DNA of 64,000 bases from Actinomycetes bacterium (lineage in GTDB: Bacteria > Actinomycetota > Acidimicrobiia > Acidimicrobiales > Ilumatobacteraceae), in the NCBI GenBank assembly GCA_027491335.1, contig JAIXWJ010000065.1:1-64000 (forward strand), written 5' to 3'. Shown here piece after piece: positions 43,802 to 53,582 of the stretch. The notes below the pieces were generated by a model. The model saw only the letters and a list, made by a program, of their open reading frames with translations. It was not told where the DNA came from and searched no databases. Every line of letters starts with the position of its first letter. Position 1 is the first letter of the stretch. Position numbers and translations under genes: made by a program.

Positions 43802-45196
43802 GTGAGAAGCAGAAAGATCAGTTTCGTCGCGGGCTTGGCCGTCCTGGGCCTGCTCGTCGGCGCGTGCAGCGAAGACTCGGGTAGCGAGAGTTCCTCTCCG
43901 GCCACCGAGGCTCCGACGTCGGAGGCACCGACCTCGGACGCGCCCAGCACCGATGCACCGTCGGAGGCTCCGGTCGCTCAGTCCACGCTCGACACCGCGC
44001 TCGCCTACACCGGTGGCACCGCGGGTGCCGCCAGTGGCGACCCGATCTACATCGGCTACGTGAACCAGGAAGGTGGCACCCCGGCGTTCCCGGAGGCCTC
44101 CAATGGCGCTCGTTCCGCCGTGTGGTTGATCAACAACTTCCTCGGCGGCATCGGTGGTCGTCCCATCGAGCTCGTCGAGTGCTTCGTCTCCAAGGAAGAG
44201 GACGGCCAGAAGTGTGCACAGGAGATGCTCGCGAACGAGGACGTGCAGGTGGTCGTCACCGGTGCGATGTTCAACGGCACCGCCCCGTTGCTCGATGGTT
44301 TGAAGGACAAGAAGCCCGTCATTCTGGGTAACCCCACGACGACTCCCGAGTTCTTGGCCACCGATGCCTTCGCGTTCACCTCGGGTTCGCCCGGAGTCGT
44401 GCAGGGTATGTCGGTGTTCGCCGCCAACTACCTCGGTGAGTTGGAAGGCAAGGAGATCAAGAAGGCCGCGGTCGTGTACAACGACAACCCGGCCGGAACG
44501 ATCGCCTTCACCGCGCTCACCAAGCCCGTTCTCGAGGGTCTCGGTCTCGAGGTCACCGGCGTGCCGGTTCCCGACACCGCTGGTGCCACCGAGATGGCGA
44601 CCGCCATTCAGTCCTCGGGTGCCGACACCGCCGACGTCTTCTTGCCGCTCGTGACCGTGCAGAGTTGCATCGGTATCTACGACGCCATCAAGACCCTCGA
44701 GATCGACACCGCGGTTGTCACCACCGGACTGTGCTTCGGTACGCCCATGCAGGATCACATGAAGTCCGTCGGTGAGTCCGGCAAGCTGCCCGACGGCTGG
44801 TACTTCGTTGGTTACGGCTATTCGTACGAGATCGCCGGCAACCCCGAACAGGACGCGTACAACGATGCGGTCTTCGCCTGGGCCGAGACCGAGGGCATCG
44901 AGGATCTGGAGTACACCGGATTCAGCGGACCGACCTTCGCCACCTTCATGACCGTGGCGCAGTTCATGAACGGCGGCGCCGCCGATGGTGCGGGAATCCG
45001 TACCGCCGCGAAGTCCTTCGCCGGTCCGCAGTGGATGGTGGCCGGAGACATGCAGTGCGGCTCGAACGCCGTCTTCCCGAGCCTGTGCGGTTTCTCGGTT
45101 GGAGTTCAGCAGCAGCAGGGTTCCGAGTACGTGTCCATCATGGACGGGTACAACGGCAAGGCGATCAACGCCGCCGCGGAGCTCGGTCAGGGCTGA
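43802..45196 (+). CDS. Branched-chain-amino-acid-type ABC transporter substrate-binding lipoprotein
   Basis: 464 residues. A hydrophobic signal ends with the lipobox LLVGAC, so the mature protein is anchored by a lipid at Cys. A disordered Ser/Thr/Pro/Ala linker with APTSEAPTSDAPSTDAP follows, then the periplasmic-binding type I fold (IYIGYVNQEGG, GGRPIELVECF, VVVTGAMFNG, AAVVYNDNPAGTIA). The ligand could be an amino acid, aromatic or terpenoid acid. GTG start. A strong terminator follows, which would keep its expression above that of the permease genes. Confidence 0.9.
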   Translation: MRSRKISFVAGLAVLGLLVGACSEDSGSESSSPATEAPTSEAPTSDAPSTDAPSEAPVAQSTLDTALAYTGGTAGAASGDPIYIGYVNQEGGTPAFPEASNGARSAVWLINNFLGGIGGRPIELVECFVSKEEDGQKCAQEMLANEDVQVVVTGAMFNGTAPLLDGLKDKKPVILGNPTTTPEFLATDAFAFTSGSPGVVQGMSVFAANYLGELEGKEIKKAAVVYNDNPAGTIAFTALTKPVLEGLGLEVTGVPVPDTAGATEMATAIQSSGADTADVFLPLVTVQSCIGIYDAIKTLEIDTAVVTTGLCFGTPMQDHMKSVGESGKLPDGWYFVGYGYSYEIAGNPEQDAYNDAVFAWAETEGIEDLEYTGFSGPTFATFMTVAQFMNGGAADGAGIRTAAKSFAGPQWMVAGDMQCGSNAVFPSLCGFSVGVQQQQGSEYVSIMDGYNGKAINAAAELGQG

Positions 45197-45220
45197 CCTG
45201 ACGGGAACACACGTCATCGT

Positions 45221-45267
45221 CGAGGGTGGGAGGGTGCTGCGAAGCGCCCTCCCACCCTCGTGATTTT
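45221..45267 (+). terminator. Rho-independent terminator after the substrate-binding gene
   Basis: A 17-bp hairpin (arms 45221-45237 and 45244-45260, one G-T wobble, 6-nt loop TGCGAA) is followed by TGATTTT. It is probably a partial terminator between the binding protein and the permease genes of the same transporter. Confidence 0.85.
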
Positions 45268-45338
45268 CCAAGAGCGATCGGCGCCCGGGGTGGCGCGGAT
45301 CGCAGTGGTGGTCGAGGTAGTGGTCGCGGTCGAAGCAA

Positions 45339-47576
45339 ATGGGGGATGAGTCGGTGCTCCAAGGATTCTTGAAGGTCACACGCCGGAAGCCGGCTCTCAC
45401 GGGGCTGGTGGTCGTTCTTCTGGTGTTCGCGATCCTGTACGCGTGGGACGCTCGCCAACTGGCGCCGATGTTCTCGAACGTGGGAACCGGTGCGCTGATG
45501 GCCGCCATTGCCCTCGGTGTGGTGTTGACCTATCGCGGTTCCGGCGTGGTGAACTTCGCCAACGGAGTCGTGACCATTTTCGTCGCGTACTGGTATTACG
45601 GCCTGCGAATGGAAGGCAAGTTCTACGTTCCGCCGTTGCCGAATCCGCTCGTGCTGATCGAGATCCCGGTCAACTGGTTCCGCGATGACGGAAACAAACT
45701 GGATCTGATCAATTGGCCGACCGTCATCGACCTTCCGGGTGATCGCCTCACCACCGCGTCGGCTCTGATCGTGTCGCTGCTGCTGGCCGTGCTGCTGGGC
45801 TTGGCTCTTCATTTCTTGATCTTCCGTCCGTTGCGCAACGCGCCGGTGCTGGCCAAGGTCGTCACGTCGGTCGGCCTGTTCGTGGTGCTGCAGGAGTTCC
45901 TGCGTCTTCGCTTCGGTGAACTCGCGCGCACCGGAGTGCAGTTCCCGCTACCCAAGGGCAAAGTTTCGTTGCCCGGCGAGTTGGGCGCCATCCCCAACAA
46001 TCAACTGTTTTTGGTGGCGGTGGTCGTGGCCATCGCCATCGCTCTATGGGCTCTGTTTCGATTCACCCGTTTTGGTTTGGCCACGCGAGCCGCGGCCGAG
46101 AACGAGAAGGGGGCGATGCTTCTGGGCTTCTCGCCGGACTTCTTGGCCGGAGCCAACTGGGTGTTGTCGACGGTGATCGCCGGTCTGGTGGGCATCTTGG
46201 CCTCGCCGATCACGAACCTCGACACCATCACCCTTCCGCTTCTCATCGTGCCCGCACTTGGCGCGGCTCTGCTGGCCAGTTTCTCCTCGTTCGGAGTGAC
46301 CGTGGCCGCCGGCATCGGTATCGCGATGTTGCAAGGCTGGGTGCAGTACCAAGGCGCACAGACGTGGTTCCCGCGTGGAGTATTGCCCACGGCCGGCCTC
46401 ACTCAGGCTCTGCCCTTCTTCGTGATCGTGATCGCCATGTTCGCCCGCGGCAAGGCGCTTCCGGTTCGAGGTGCGGTGTCGTCGGGCAAGTTGCCCTCTG
46501 CCACGGCTCCGAAGCACGTTTGGCCGTTGACGTCGCTCGCAATCGTCGGAACCCTGGTCATGTTGTTCGGATTCAGCTATGACTGGCGTCAATCCACCAT
46601 CAACACACTTGTCGGTGTGGTCGTCGCGCTCTCGTTGGTGGTGCTCACCGGTTTCGTCGGACAGATCTCGCTGGCGCAAATGGCCTTGGCCGGAACCGCG
46701 GGCTTCTTCATGTCGAAGTACTTCGCCGACCTTCCGTTCCCGTTGGCACCGCTCATCGGTTCGGTGGTGGCGGCCCTGTTCGGTGCGGCCATTTCGATCC
46801 CGGCTCTGCGACTCCGCGGCGTAAACCTGGCGGTCATCACTCTGGCCGCGGCGGTGGCGATCGAGCAGCTGGTCTTCAAGAACAAGACCTTCGCTGGCGA
46901 ACTGGGAGCTCTACGAGTTGATCCGCCCATGATCGGTGGAAAAGATTTCGGACCAAACAACACCGCGTTGAGGGTTCTCGGACTGAAGGGGCGCGACGAC
47001 GTGCCGCCGAACGTGTGGTTCGGTGTCATCTGTTTGATCTTCGTCGTGGTGCTGTGTCTGATGGTCGTGAACGTGCGTCGTTCGGCCACGGGTCGTCAGT
47101 TCCTCGCCGTTCGATCCAACGAACGAGCGGCGGCGGCGTCGGGAATCGACGTGGCCCGAACCAAGATTCTCGCGTTCGGTCTGGCGGCGTTCATCGCTGG
47201 CATGGGAGGCGCGCTGTCCGGCTATCGGTTCGGTTCCGTCACCCCGGCCTACTTCGGGGCGTTCGCGTCGTTGACGTTCCTGGCCTTCGCGTATCTCGGT
47301 GGTATCGCCAGCGTGTCGGGAGCCGTTTTGGCGGGAATCGTCGTTCCCAACGGACTCAACTTCAATTTCCTCGAGAACATCCTGCACATCGATCAGGGTT
47401 ACGCCACCCTCATCGGAGGCATCGGACTCATCATCACCGCGGTGCGCAATCCGGAGGGTCTGGCCGGTGCGCCACGCTTGCTGGCCGAGCAACGAGCGTT
47501 GAGACGCGCGAGGAAAGCCGCACTATCGAAAGAGAAGCAAGACGAGGAAGCACGAACCATGGGGGTGGGGCAGTGA
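45339..47576 (+). CDS. Fused Liv-type ABC permease (LivH-LivM in one polypeptide)
   Basis: 745 residues with two successive permease modules. The first half (about 1-365) has LivH features: GTGALMAAIALGVVLTYRGSG...NFANG and LLGFSPDFLAGANWVLS. The second half (about 400-720) has LivM features: GQISLAQMALAGTAGFFMS, AISIPALRLRGVNLAVITLA and RAAAASGIDVARTKILAFG. They are usually two genes of about 290-340 residues each. Together they form the membrane channel with the LivG/LivF ATPases. Its stop overlaps the next GTG (GTGA). Confidence 0.92.
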   Translation: MGDESVLQGFLKVTRRKPALTGLVVVLLVFAILYAWDARQLAPMFSNVGTGALMAAIALGVVLTYRGSGVVNFANGVVTIFVAYWYYGLRMEGKFYVPPLPNPLVLIEIPVNWFRDDGNKLDLINWPTVIDLPGDRLTTASALIVSLLLAVLLGLALHFLIFRPLRNAPVLAKVVTSVGLFVVLQEFLRLRFGELARTGVQFPLPKGKVSLPGELGAIPNNQLFLVAVVVAIAIALWALFRFTRFGLATRAAAENEKGAMLLGFSPDFLAGANWVLSTVIAGLVGILASPITNLDTITLPLLIVPALGAALLASFSSFGVTVAAGIGIAMLQGWVQYQGAQTWFPRGVLPTAGLTQALPFFVIVIAMFARGKALPVRGAVSSGKLPSATAPKHVWPLTSLAIVGTLVMLFGFSYDWRQSTINTLVGVVVALSLVVLTGFVGQISLAQMALAGTAGFFMSKYFADLPFPLAPLIGSVVAALFGAAISIPALRLRGVNLAVITLAAAVAIEQLVFKNKTFAGELGALRVDPPMIGGKDFGPNNTALRVLGLKGRDDVPPNVWFGVICLIFVVVLCLMVVNVRRSATGRQFLAVRSNERAAAASGIDVARTKILAFGLAAFIAGMGGALSGYRFGSVTPAYFGAFASLTFLAFAYLGGIASVSGAVLAGIVVPNGLNFNFLENILHIDQGYATLIGGIGLIITAVRNPEGLAGAPRLLAEQRALRRARKAALSKEKQDEEARTMGVGQ

Positions 47577-48330
47577 GCCTTCTGACAACGAGTGGCATGT
47601 CGGTGACGTTCGGCGGCCTGAGAGCCGTGAACAATGTCGACATATCCGTCGAGCAAGGAAAACTCGTCGGACTGATCGGTCCGAACGGTGCGGGCAAGAC
47701 CACGTTCATCGACGGGATCACGGGTTTCGTCCCCACCACCGGCCGCATCGAGTTCAAGGGCCAAGAGATCAACGACATGGCGGTCCACAACCGCGCGCGT
47801 CTCGGTCTCGGGCGCACCTGGCAGTCCTTGGAACTGTTCGACGACCTCACGATCGAGGAGAACGTGCAGGTGGCGGCGGAACGTCAGTCCGCCAAGAACT
47901 TTCTCTTGGATCTTGTGCGACCCGGACGCAAGCGGGATCGAAGTGGCGTCGATTTCGCCTTCGAGGTGCTCGGGATCGGTGATCTGGCCAAGAAGTACCC
48001 GAACGAGATCAGCCAGGGTCAGCGCAAGTTGGTGTCGGCGGCCCGCGCGTTGGCGGCCCGACCGGACCTGGTGTGCATGGACGAACCGGCCGCCGGGTTG
48101 GACACCGCCGAGTCCCAAGAGCTCGGTCGACGACTGCGCCGAATCATCGACGCGGGTCTGACGATCTTTCTCGTCGATCACGACATGGGTCTGGTCCTCG
48201 AAGTGTGTGACTACATCTACGTGATCGAGTTCGGCGTGAAGATCGCCGAGGGAACGCCGGAGCAAATCAAGCGCGACCCCAAGGTCATCGAGGCCTACCT
48301 CGGGTCCAGCGCCACCGAGGGAGGACACTG

Positions 48331-48331
<1 letters not shown>
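47573..48331 (+). CDS. livG: Liv-type ABC transporter ATP-binding protein (LivG-like)
   Basis: 252 residues. Walker [10 protein letters not shown], the signature [15 protein letters not shown] (Gln variant of LSGGQ), Walker [13 protein letters not shown] and the H-loop in FLVDHDMG are complete. GTG 47573 overlaps the permease stop. The frame further upstream lies within the permease gene and is not used. Confidence 0.93.
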
Positions 48332-49032
<701 letters not shown>

Positions 49033-49071
49033 ACCGGCTCGGTGAGCAACCGGGCTCGCTGGGTGACGTTC

Positions 49072-49443
49072 TCAGGCGGTGGGGAGCTGCTTGAAATACG
49101 TCTGGGCATCGAAGTAGTCGCGCCACAAGGTGATCTTGCCGTCGACGACTTCCCACACGCCGTTGACCGGCAATTCCAGCCAGCCCCATGACATCTTGAA
49201 CCGGTCGGTGCGCTCGTTGAACACGATGTTGCCGTTCTGGGCCTCGCGGTGGACGATCCAACGCACCTCCGTGCAGTCGCCGAACATGGGGGTGAGAACA
49301 CCCTTGATGCCATCGGGCCCGTACATCTTCATGAGCGGGACGTTGTCGTACTCGCAGTCGCTGCTGACCATGGCGCAGGCGGCGTCGAGATCCAGTCGCT
49401 CGATCGCGGCGATGAAGGCGTTGACGGTTTCCAGCGGTGTCAT
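49072..49443 (-). CDS. Limonene-1,2-epoxide hydrolase-like (NTF2-fold) protein
   Basis: 123 residues. MTPLETVNAFIAAIERLDLD is the usual N-terminal helix. NERTDRF provides the Arg-x-Asp of the Asp-Arg-Asp catalytic set, LPVNGVWEVVDGKI the core strand pair and WRDYFD the second aspartate, all characteristic of the LEH family that opens epoxides. Start ATG 49443 overlaps the preceding AhpD-like gene stop by 4 nt, so they are co-translated. An epoxide made by a nearby P450 would be a logical substrate; that is inference. Confidence 0.88.
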   Translation of the reverse strand: MTPLETVNAFIAAIERLDLDAACAMVSSDCEYDNVPLMKMYGPDGIKGVLTPMFGDCTEVRWIVHREAQNGNIVFNERTDRFKMSWGWLELPVNGVWEVVDGKITLWRDYFDAQTYFKQLPTA

Positions 49444-49973
49444 GCGGGTTCTTCTCCTGTGGTGGATTCTTGCTTGGCGGGCGGCTCCTGGCTCCAGAGC
49501 ACGTCGAAGTCCTTGGCGATGTCGAGCACCTGAAAGGCGCGACCCATTCCGACGCAGAATCCGATCGTCACGGTCAGTTCCAACAGTTCGGGGTCGGAGA
49601 AGTGGGCGCGCAGACGCTCCCAGAGCTCGTCGTCGACGGCCGTGTGATCGATCGCGAATCGTTCGGCGTATTCGGCGGCCAGTCGTTCGCGATCGGTGAA
49701 GTCCGGGTGATCGTGATAGTGCTGAACCGAGTTGTACGCCTCGTCATCGAGTCCTTGCCGCATCGCCGATGCGGCTCGAGTGTTCATTCAAACGACGCAT
49801 TGGTTGAGTTGGGCGATTCGCATGCGGGCGACCTCGCGCTCGCGAATGGCGAGACTCGACTTCGCGTACACCGCTTCGCTCATCGCCGCGACTCCGGCAC
49901 CCATGTGCGGAGCCAGCATCCACACGCGATGAGCTTCGAGACCGTTGCCTTCGGGGACGTCGAGCCGGGCCAT
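49440..49973 (-). CDS. AhpD/carboxymuconolactone-decarboxylase-like protein with in-frame TGA, candidate selenoprotein (CxxU)
   Basis: One frame of 178 codons from ATG 49973 (GGAGG 6 nt upstream) to the stop at 49440, with a single internal TGA at 49788-49790 (codon 62). The part before it is 61 residues and the part after it 115, and both belong to the same family: REREVARMRIAQLNQCVV joins directly to MNTRAASAMRQGLDDEAY. In AhpD-like proteins this is the E-x11-C-x2-C motif; here Glu47 and Cys59 are present and the TGA sits at the second Cys. This fits selenocysteine, giving Cys59-Val-Val-Sec62, and a hairpin follows at the right distance. Alternatives are a nonsense mutation or a one-base sequencing error from TGC or TGT. 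The downstream part is fully conserved, which argues for function. Co-transcribed with the Mo enzyme (13-nt gap) and the epoxide-hydrolase-like gene. Confidence 0.7.
49747..49779 (-). promoter_or_regulatory. Candidate bacterial SECIS hairpin inside the AhpD-like gene
   Basis: Read on the minus strand: an 8-bp perfect stem GCCGCATC/GATGCGGC (49768-49775 with 49757-49764) capped by GGC, and a 4-bp outer stem TCGA/TCGA with a 6-nt one-sided bulge. The apical loop starts 21 nt after the TGA. Known bacterial SECIS elements are hairpins just downstream of the UGA with a G early in the apical loop, about 16-37 nt away. Confidence 0.55.
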
Positions 49974-49986
49974 GTCGTTTCCTCCC

Positions 49987-52164
49987 TCAGCGATTGATTC
50001 GCTCGATGACTGAGACGCGCACCGGGATGGCGCTCTGCACCACCATACCGTTCACCGGGTCGTGACCTCGTTCGACGGACACCAGTCGGTTGGTGGGAGT
50101 TCCGATGTCGCGAACCTTCTCGTCCGTGAGCGACGAGCCGCCCCATGAATGGGCCATGGAAATCACGCCGCGACGAACGTCGTCGGCGGACTCGGCCACC
50201 GCTCGCAGTGACGAGCGCGGACTGGTGACCTCGATCAGATCGCCGTCGGCCAGGTCGAGATCTTCCATGTCGTCGGGGTTCATGTACGCCGGATTGGTCG
50301 TGCCCTTCGCCCCGAGCACCGAGAGTTCCGAGCCGAAAGAGTTCAACACGTGCTTCAGGCGGCGGCTGACGAGACGGTACGGAAAGGCGGCCGGATCCAC
50401 CCCCAACGCGGCGGCGGAGTTCTCCTCGGCGCGCACGCGCACCATCTCCTCGACGATGTCCGGTGGTGCGACCGTGAACCGTGCCGTGCACTCGGGGTCG
50501 GCCGGTTGAGCCACCAGCCGCTTGTCGGGATGAATCGTCATTCGGTTCCGACGAACTTCGTCCATCGACATACGAGAGCCCGCATAGGCCAGGTCGAGCA
50601 TCTCGTCGTCGGTGGGTCGAGCATCCATTGGCGCATCGCCGCCCGGGAGAGGCAACGTCGAGTTCAGTCGTCGTGCGAGCTCCCAGAAGACCTCCCACTC
50701 GTTCATCACGTCGCCGAGGCGGGGTGTGATGGCCTCGGTGTAGTTGGTGTACGGGGCGCTGAACCAGCGATCCATGAGGTGGGGGACGTCGGCTCGTTCC
50801 AGGGAGAGGGTGGGGGCGATCACGTAGTGGGCGAACTCGGCGGTGGCCGACATTCGGTGGTCGATGACGACCAACAGTTCCAAGTCCTTCATCGCCGCGA
50901 TGGTGAGTTCCTGATCCGGCCACGCCACCACGGGGTTGCCGCCGCTCACGATGAGCGCGCGCACTTGGCCATCTCCCGGAGTCAGGATCTCCTCGGAGAG
51001 AGCGGTGGTCAGCATCTCGCCACGAATCCCGCGCAGATTGCGCACACGCTGGTGGGCGCCGGTGGCCGGCGGTCGTGCGGCGTGCACCTGAGCGCGTTTG
51101 GGTGTCTCGGGATACAAGAAGTAACCGCTCTCCAGCGTGTCGCCCTCACGGTTCACGCGGCCACAAATGGTGTTGAGCACGATGGAGAGATGCTCGGTCA
51201 GGCTGGAATGCGGCGCCATGCTCGGTCCGGTGCCGGTGCCACTCGTTCCCTTGCGCACCGAGGCGAACATGCGCGCGGCGGCCACGATGTCGTCGGCGGG
51301 AACGTCGCACCGTTTCGCCACGTAGTCCAGATCGAACGTCGACACGGCTTGGGCGAGTTCGGCGAGATCGGCCACCCAGCGATCGCAGAACTCGTGGTCG
51401 AACAAACCCTCGTCGATGATCACCTTCAGGATTCCGGCCATCAACGTGGGATCCTCGCCCGGACGGGGCGCGAGATGAATGTCGGCGCGAGCGGCGAATT
51501 CGGTTCGTCGGGGGTCGATGACGATGAGCTTCATTCCACGACGTTGCGCGTCGCGAAGCGCGACGTACGGATTGGTTCCCTGCAGACCGCCGACGGGACC
51601 GAAGCTGGACACCAACGGGTTGTAACCGATGGCCAGCAAGACCTCGGCGTCGCTGAAGTTGTTGTAGCCCGCCTCCCAGATGCCGACACGGAAAGGTGCG
51701 GTGGCCTTGGCCGGCTGATCGATGGTGACCGAGGTGTAGAACGATGGCGACTTCAAGCCTTGATGGAAGGCGCGGGCCGCGGGGATGGCGAGCGAGTTCT
51801 GGTAGCCCCCGGTTCCGGTGTACGACGCGATCGCTCGCGGGCCGTGCGCCTCGAGGATGCGTCGTAGCTCGACGCCGATGGAATCCATGGCCTCATCGGA
51901 CGAGATCTCTTCGAACGTTCCATCGGAACGGCGACGCAGTGAGGTGCGCAACCGACCGGAGTGCGTCATCTGCTCGGGGATTTGGCGTCCCTTGATGCAG
52001 GTGTAGCCGGCGAACAAGGGATCCTCGGCCACGCCCCGAACGGCCACGGCGCGACCGTCCACCACGTCCACCTCGATGGGGCAACTGGCATGGCAGAAGC
52101 GGCAGAAAGAGTGGTGAGTGTGCACTTCGTCCGACTCGATCGGACGATCCTCGGCAATGGTCAT
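49987..52164 (-). CDS. Molybdopterin-dependent oxidoreductase, formate-dehydrogenase/DMSO-reductase superfamily
   Basis: 725 residues. The N-terminal 4Fe-4S site is C21-x2-C24-x3-C28 with Cys56 in GYTCIKG. DAEVLLAIGYNPLVSS, KLIVIDPRRTEFA, the GTGTGPSMAPH region and the C-terminal molybdopterin-guanine dinucleotide domain with TTNPAYMNPDDMEDL are typical. No twin-arginine signal or electron-transfer subunit is seen, so it is probably a cytoplasmic single-subunit enzyme. No Cys or Sec is evident at the usual molybdenum-ligand position. ATG 52164 was chosen; an extension to 52278 would cross the palindrome. Confidence 0.9.
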   Translation of the reverse strand: MTIAEDRPIESDEVHTHHSFCRFCHASCPIEVDVVDGRAVAVRGVAEDPLFAGYTCIKGRQIPEQMTHSGRLRTSLRRRSDGTFEEISSDEAMDSIGVELRRILEAHGPRAIASYTGTGGYQNSLAIPAARAFHQGLKSPSFYTSVTIDQPAKATAPFRVGIWEAGYNNFSDAEVLLAIGYNPLVSSFGPVGGLQGTNPYVALRDAQRRGMKLIVIDPRRTEFAARADIHLAPRPGEDPTLMAGILKVIIDEGLFDHEFCDRWVADLAELAQAVSTFDLDYVAKRCDVPADDIVAAARMFASVRKGTSGTGTGPSMAPHSSLTEHLSIVLNTICGRVNREGDTLESGYFLYPETPKRAQVHAARPPATGAHQRVRNLRGIRGEMLTTALSEEILTPGDGQVRALIVSGGNPVVAWPDQELTIAAMKDLELLVVIDHRMSATAEFAHYVIAPTLSLERADVPHLMDRWFSAPYTNYTEAITPRLGDVMNEWEVFWELARRLNSTLPLPGGDAPMDARPTDDEMLDLAYAGSRMSMDEVRRNRMTIHPDKRLVAQPADPECTARFTVAPPDIVEEMVRVRAEENSAAALGVDPAAFPYRLVSRRLKHVLNSFGSELSVLGAKGTTNPAYMNPDDMEDLDLADGDLIEVTSPRSSLRAVAESADDVRRGVISMAHSWGGSSLTDEKVRDIGTPTNRLVSVERGHDPVNGMVVQSAIPVRVSVIERINR

Positions 52165-52200
52165 GCGAGCCCCCTCGTGAGCCTCGTCCCCACGAGGCAA

Positions 52201-52230
52201 ACACAAACTAACCCACTGATTAGTTTGTGT
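52201..52230. promoter_or_regulatory. 30-bp palindromic operator between the Mo-enzyme operon and P450 gene
   Basis: Perfect 11-bp arms ACACAAACTAA/TTAGTTTGTGT around an 8-bp spacer. It lies in the 90-bp gap between divergent genes, 24 nt before the P450 start. It shares the AACTAA-N8-TTAGTT core with the site at 53583-53602. A dimeric TetR-type regulator would suit this geometry. Confidence 0.75.
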
Positions 52231-52254
52231 CGTACCGAAAACAGCGAGGGGCGC

Positions 52255-53544
52255 ATGTCTGCCGGAAACATCGACCAACTGATCAACCGCGAGCAGTCGG
52301 CCATCGCCTGCCCGTATCCGATCTTCGCGGACCTACGAGGGTCCGAGGGGATTCCGTTCAGTGCCGACCTCGGCGCATGGATCGTCTCCCGTTACGAGGA
52401 CGTGCGCGCCATTCTCCGTGACACCGAACGCTTCTCCAGTCTCAGCCCCACCGGCCCGGCCCAGTCCGGTGAGGTGCTGATGGCCGGAATTATGGAGTTG
52501 ATGAAGGATCCCGAGATGGCGTCCCTCATCGGATCGCGGACCATGACGCGTGGGCGGGTCGCGGTGCTCTTGAACGCCGATCCGCCGGATCATCGTCGGC
52601 AACGAAAGTTGGTGAATCCCGCGTTCCGTCCCGATCGCATCCGCGCCATGGAACCCGCGGTGGTGGAGGTCACGAGAAGGTTGTTGGACGACGTCGTCGA
52701 CGATCTTCGCACGGTCGGTGCCACCGACATCGTTGGACGTTTCGCGGTTGGTCTGCCCTTGACCATCATCGCCATGGCGTTGGGTGTGGCCGACGACGAT
52801 CTGGTCACGTTCAAGAGGTGGTCGGACGACATCGTGATGCCGGTGGGTAATCATTCGCCATCGGTGGAGCAGGTGCGTGGTTTCCTGCTCTCCACCAAGG
52901 AGTTCACCGAGTACTTCCTCGCGCAGATCGCCGCGCGCAAACGGAATCCCACGGGGGACCTGTTGTCGGACATCGCCAACGCCCGAATCGATGGTGAAGA
53001 ACTCACCGACGATGAGCAGCTGGGGATGTTGCAGCAATTCCTCGTGGCGGGCAACGAGACCACGACGAACCTGATCGCCAACATCGTTCATCGTCTGGCC
53101 GAGGAACCGGAGTTGCAGAAGCGAGTTCGTGCGAACCCGGAGCTGGTGGACGGTCTGGTGGAGGAGATGTTGCGAATGGAGGCGCCGGTGGGTGGTCTCT
53201 TCCGACGCGCCAAGGTCGACGTGGAGATCGCGGGAACGCCCGTGCCGGCCGGGGATCACCTGTGGCTGCTCTTCGCTTCGGCGAATCGCGACGAGTGCAA
53301 GTTCGAGTCGGCGGACACGGTGGATCCGTTGCGGGCCAACGCCAAGGATCACCTGGCGTTCGGCAACGGTGAACACTTCTGCCCCGGAGCCGGATTGGCG
53401 AGGGCCGAGGCTCGCATCGCCACCGAGATGCTGTTGGCGGCCGTGAGGAACATTCGTCTGGCGTCGGACAACGAGTTTCGTTACGGGGATTCGTTCGTGT
53501 TGCGCGGCTTGACCAGCCTGCGCATCGTCGGCGATCCGACATGA
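52255..53544 (+). CDS. Cytochrome P450
   Basis: 429 residues. I-helix oxygen-activation motif AGNETTT, K-helix EEMLRME, and the haem-thiolate loop FGNGEHFCPGAGLARAE are intact. It is a soluble bacterial monooxygenase needing ferredoxin and reductase, which are not nearby. The start was set at ATG 52255 after GAGGG; upstream frame runs through the operator. Divergent from the Mo-enzyme/AhpD-like/epoxide-hydrolase-like operon. Confidence 0.93.
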   Translation: MSAGNIDQLINREQSAIACPYPIFADLRGSEGIPFSADLGAWIVSRYEDVRAILRDTERFSSLSPTGPAQSGEVLMAGIMELMKDPEMASLIGSRTMTRGRVAVLLNADPPDHRRQRKLVNPAFRPDRIRAMEPAVVEVTRRLLDDVVDDLRTVGATDIVGRFAVGLPLTIIAMALGVADDDLVTFKRWSDDIVMPVGNHSPSVEQVRGFLLSTKEFTEYFLAQIAARKRNPTGDLLSDIANARIDGEELTDDEQLGMLQQFLVAGNETTTNLIANIVHRLAEEPELQKRVRANPELVDGLVEEMLRMEAPVGGLFRRAKVDVEIAGTPVPAGDHLWLLFASANRDECKFESADTVDPLRANAKDHLAFGNGEHFCPGAGLARAEARIATEMLLAAVRNIRLASDNEFRYGDSFVLRGLTSLRIVGDPT

Positions 53545-53582
53545 GAATTCCGACGGTCGCGCCTCGACGGGTGTGGCGACGG

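Noticed and set aside
49788-49973. A separate 61-residue gene upstream of a separate 115-residue gene
   Set aside because: Both lie in one frame, are joined exactly at a TGA, and each is only part of the same protein family domain. A frameshift is excluded, so the region was treated as one gene.
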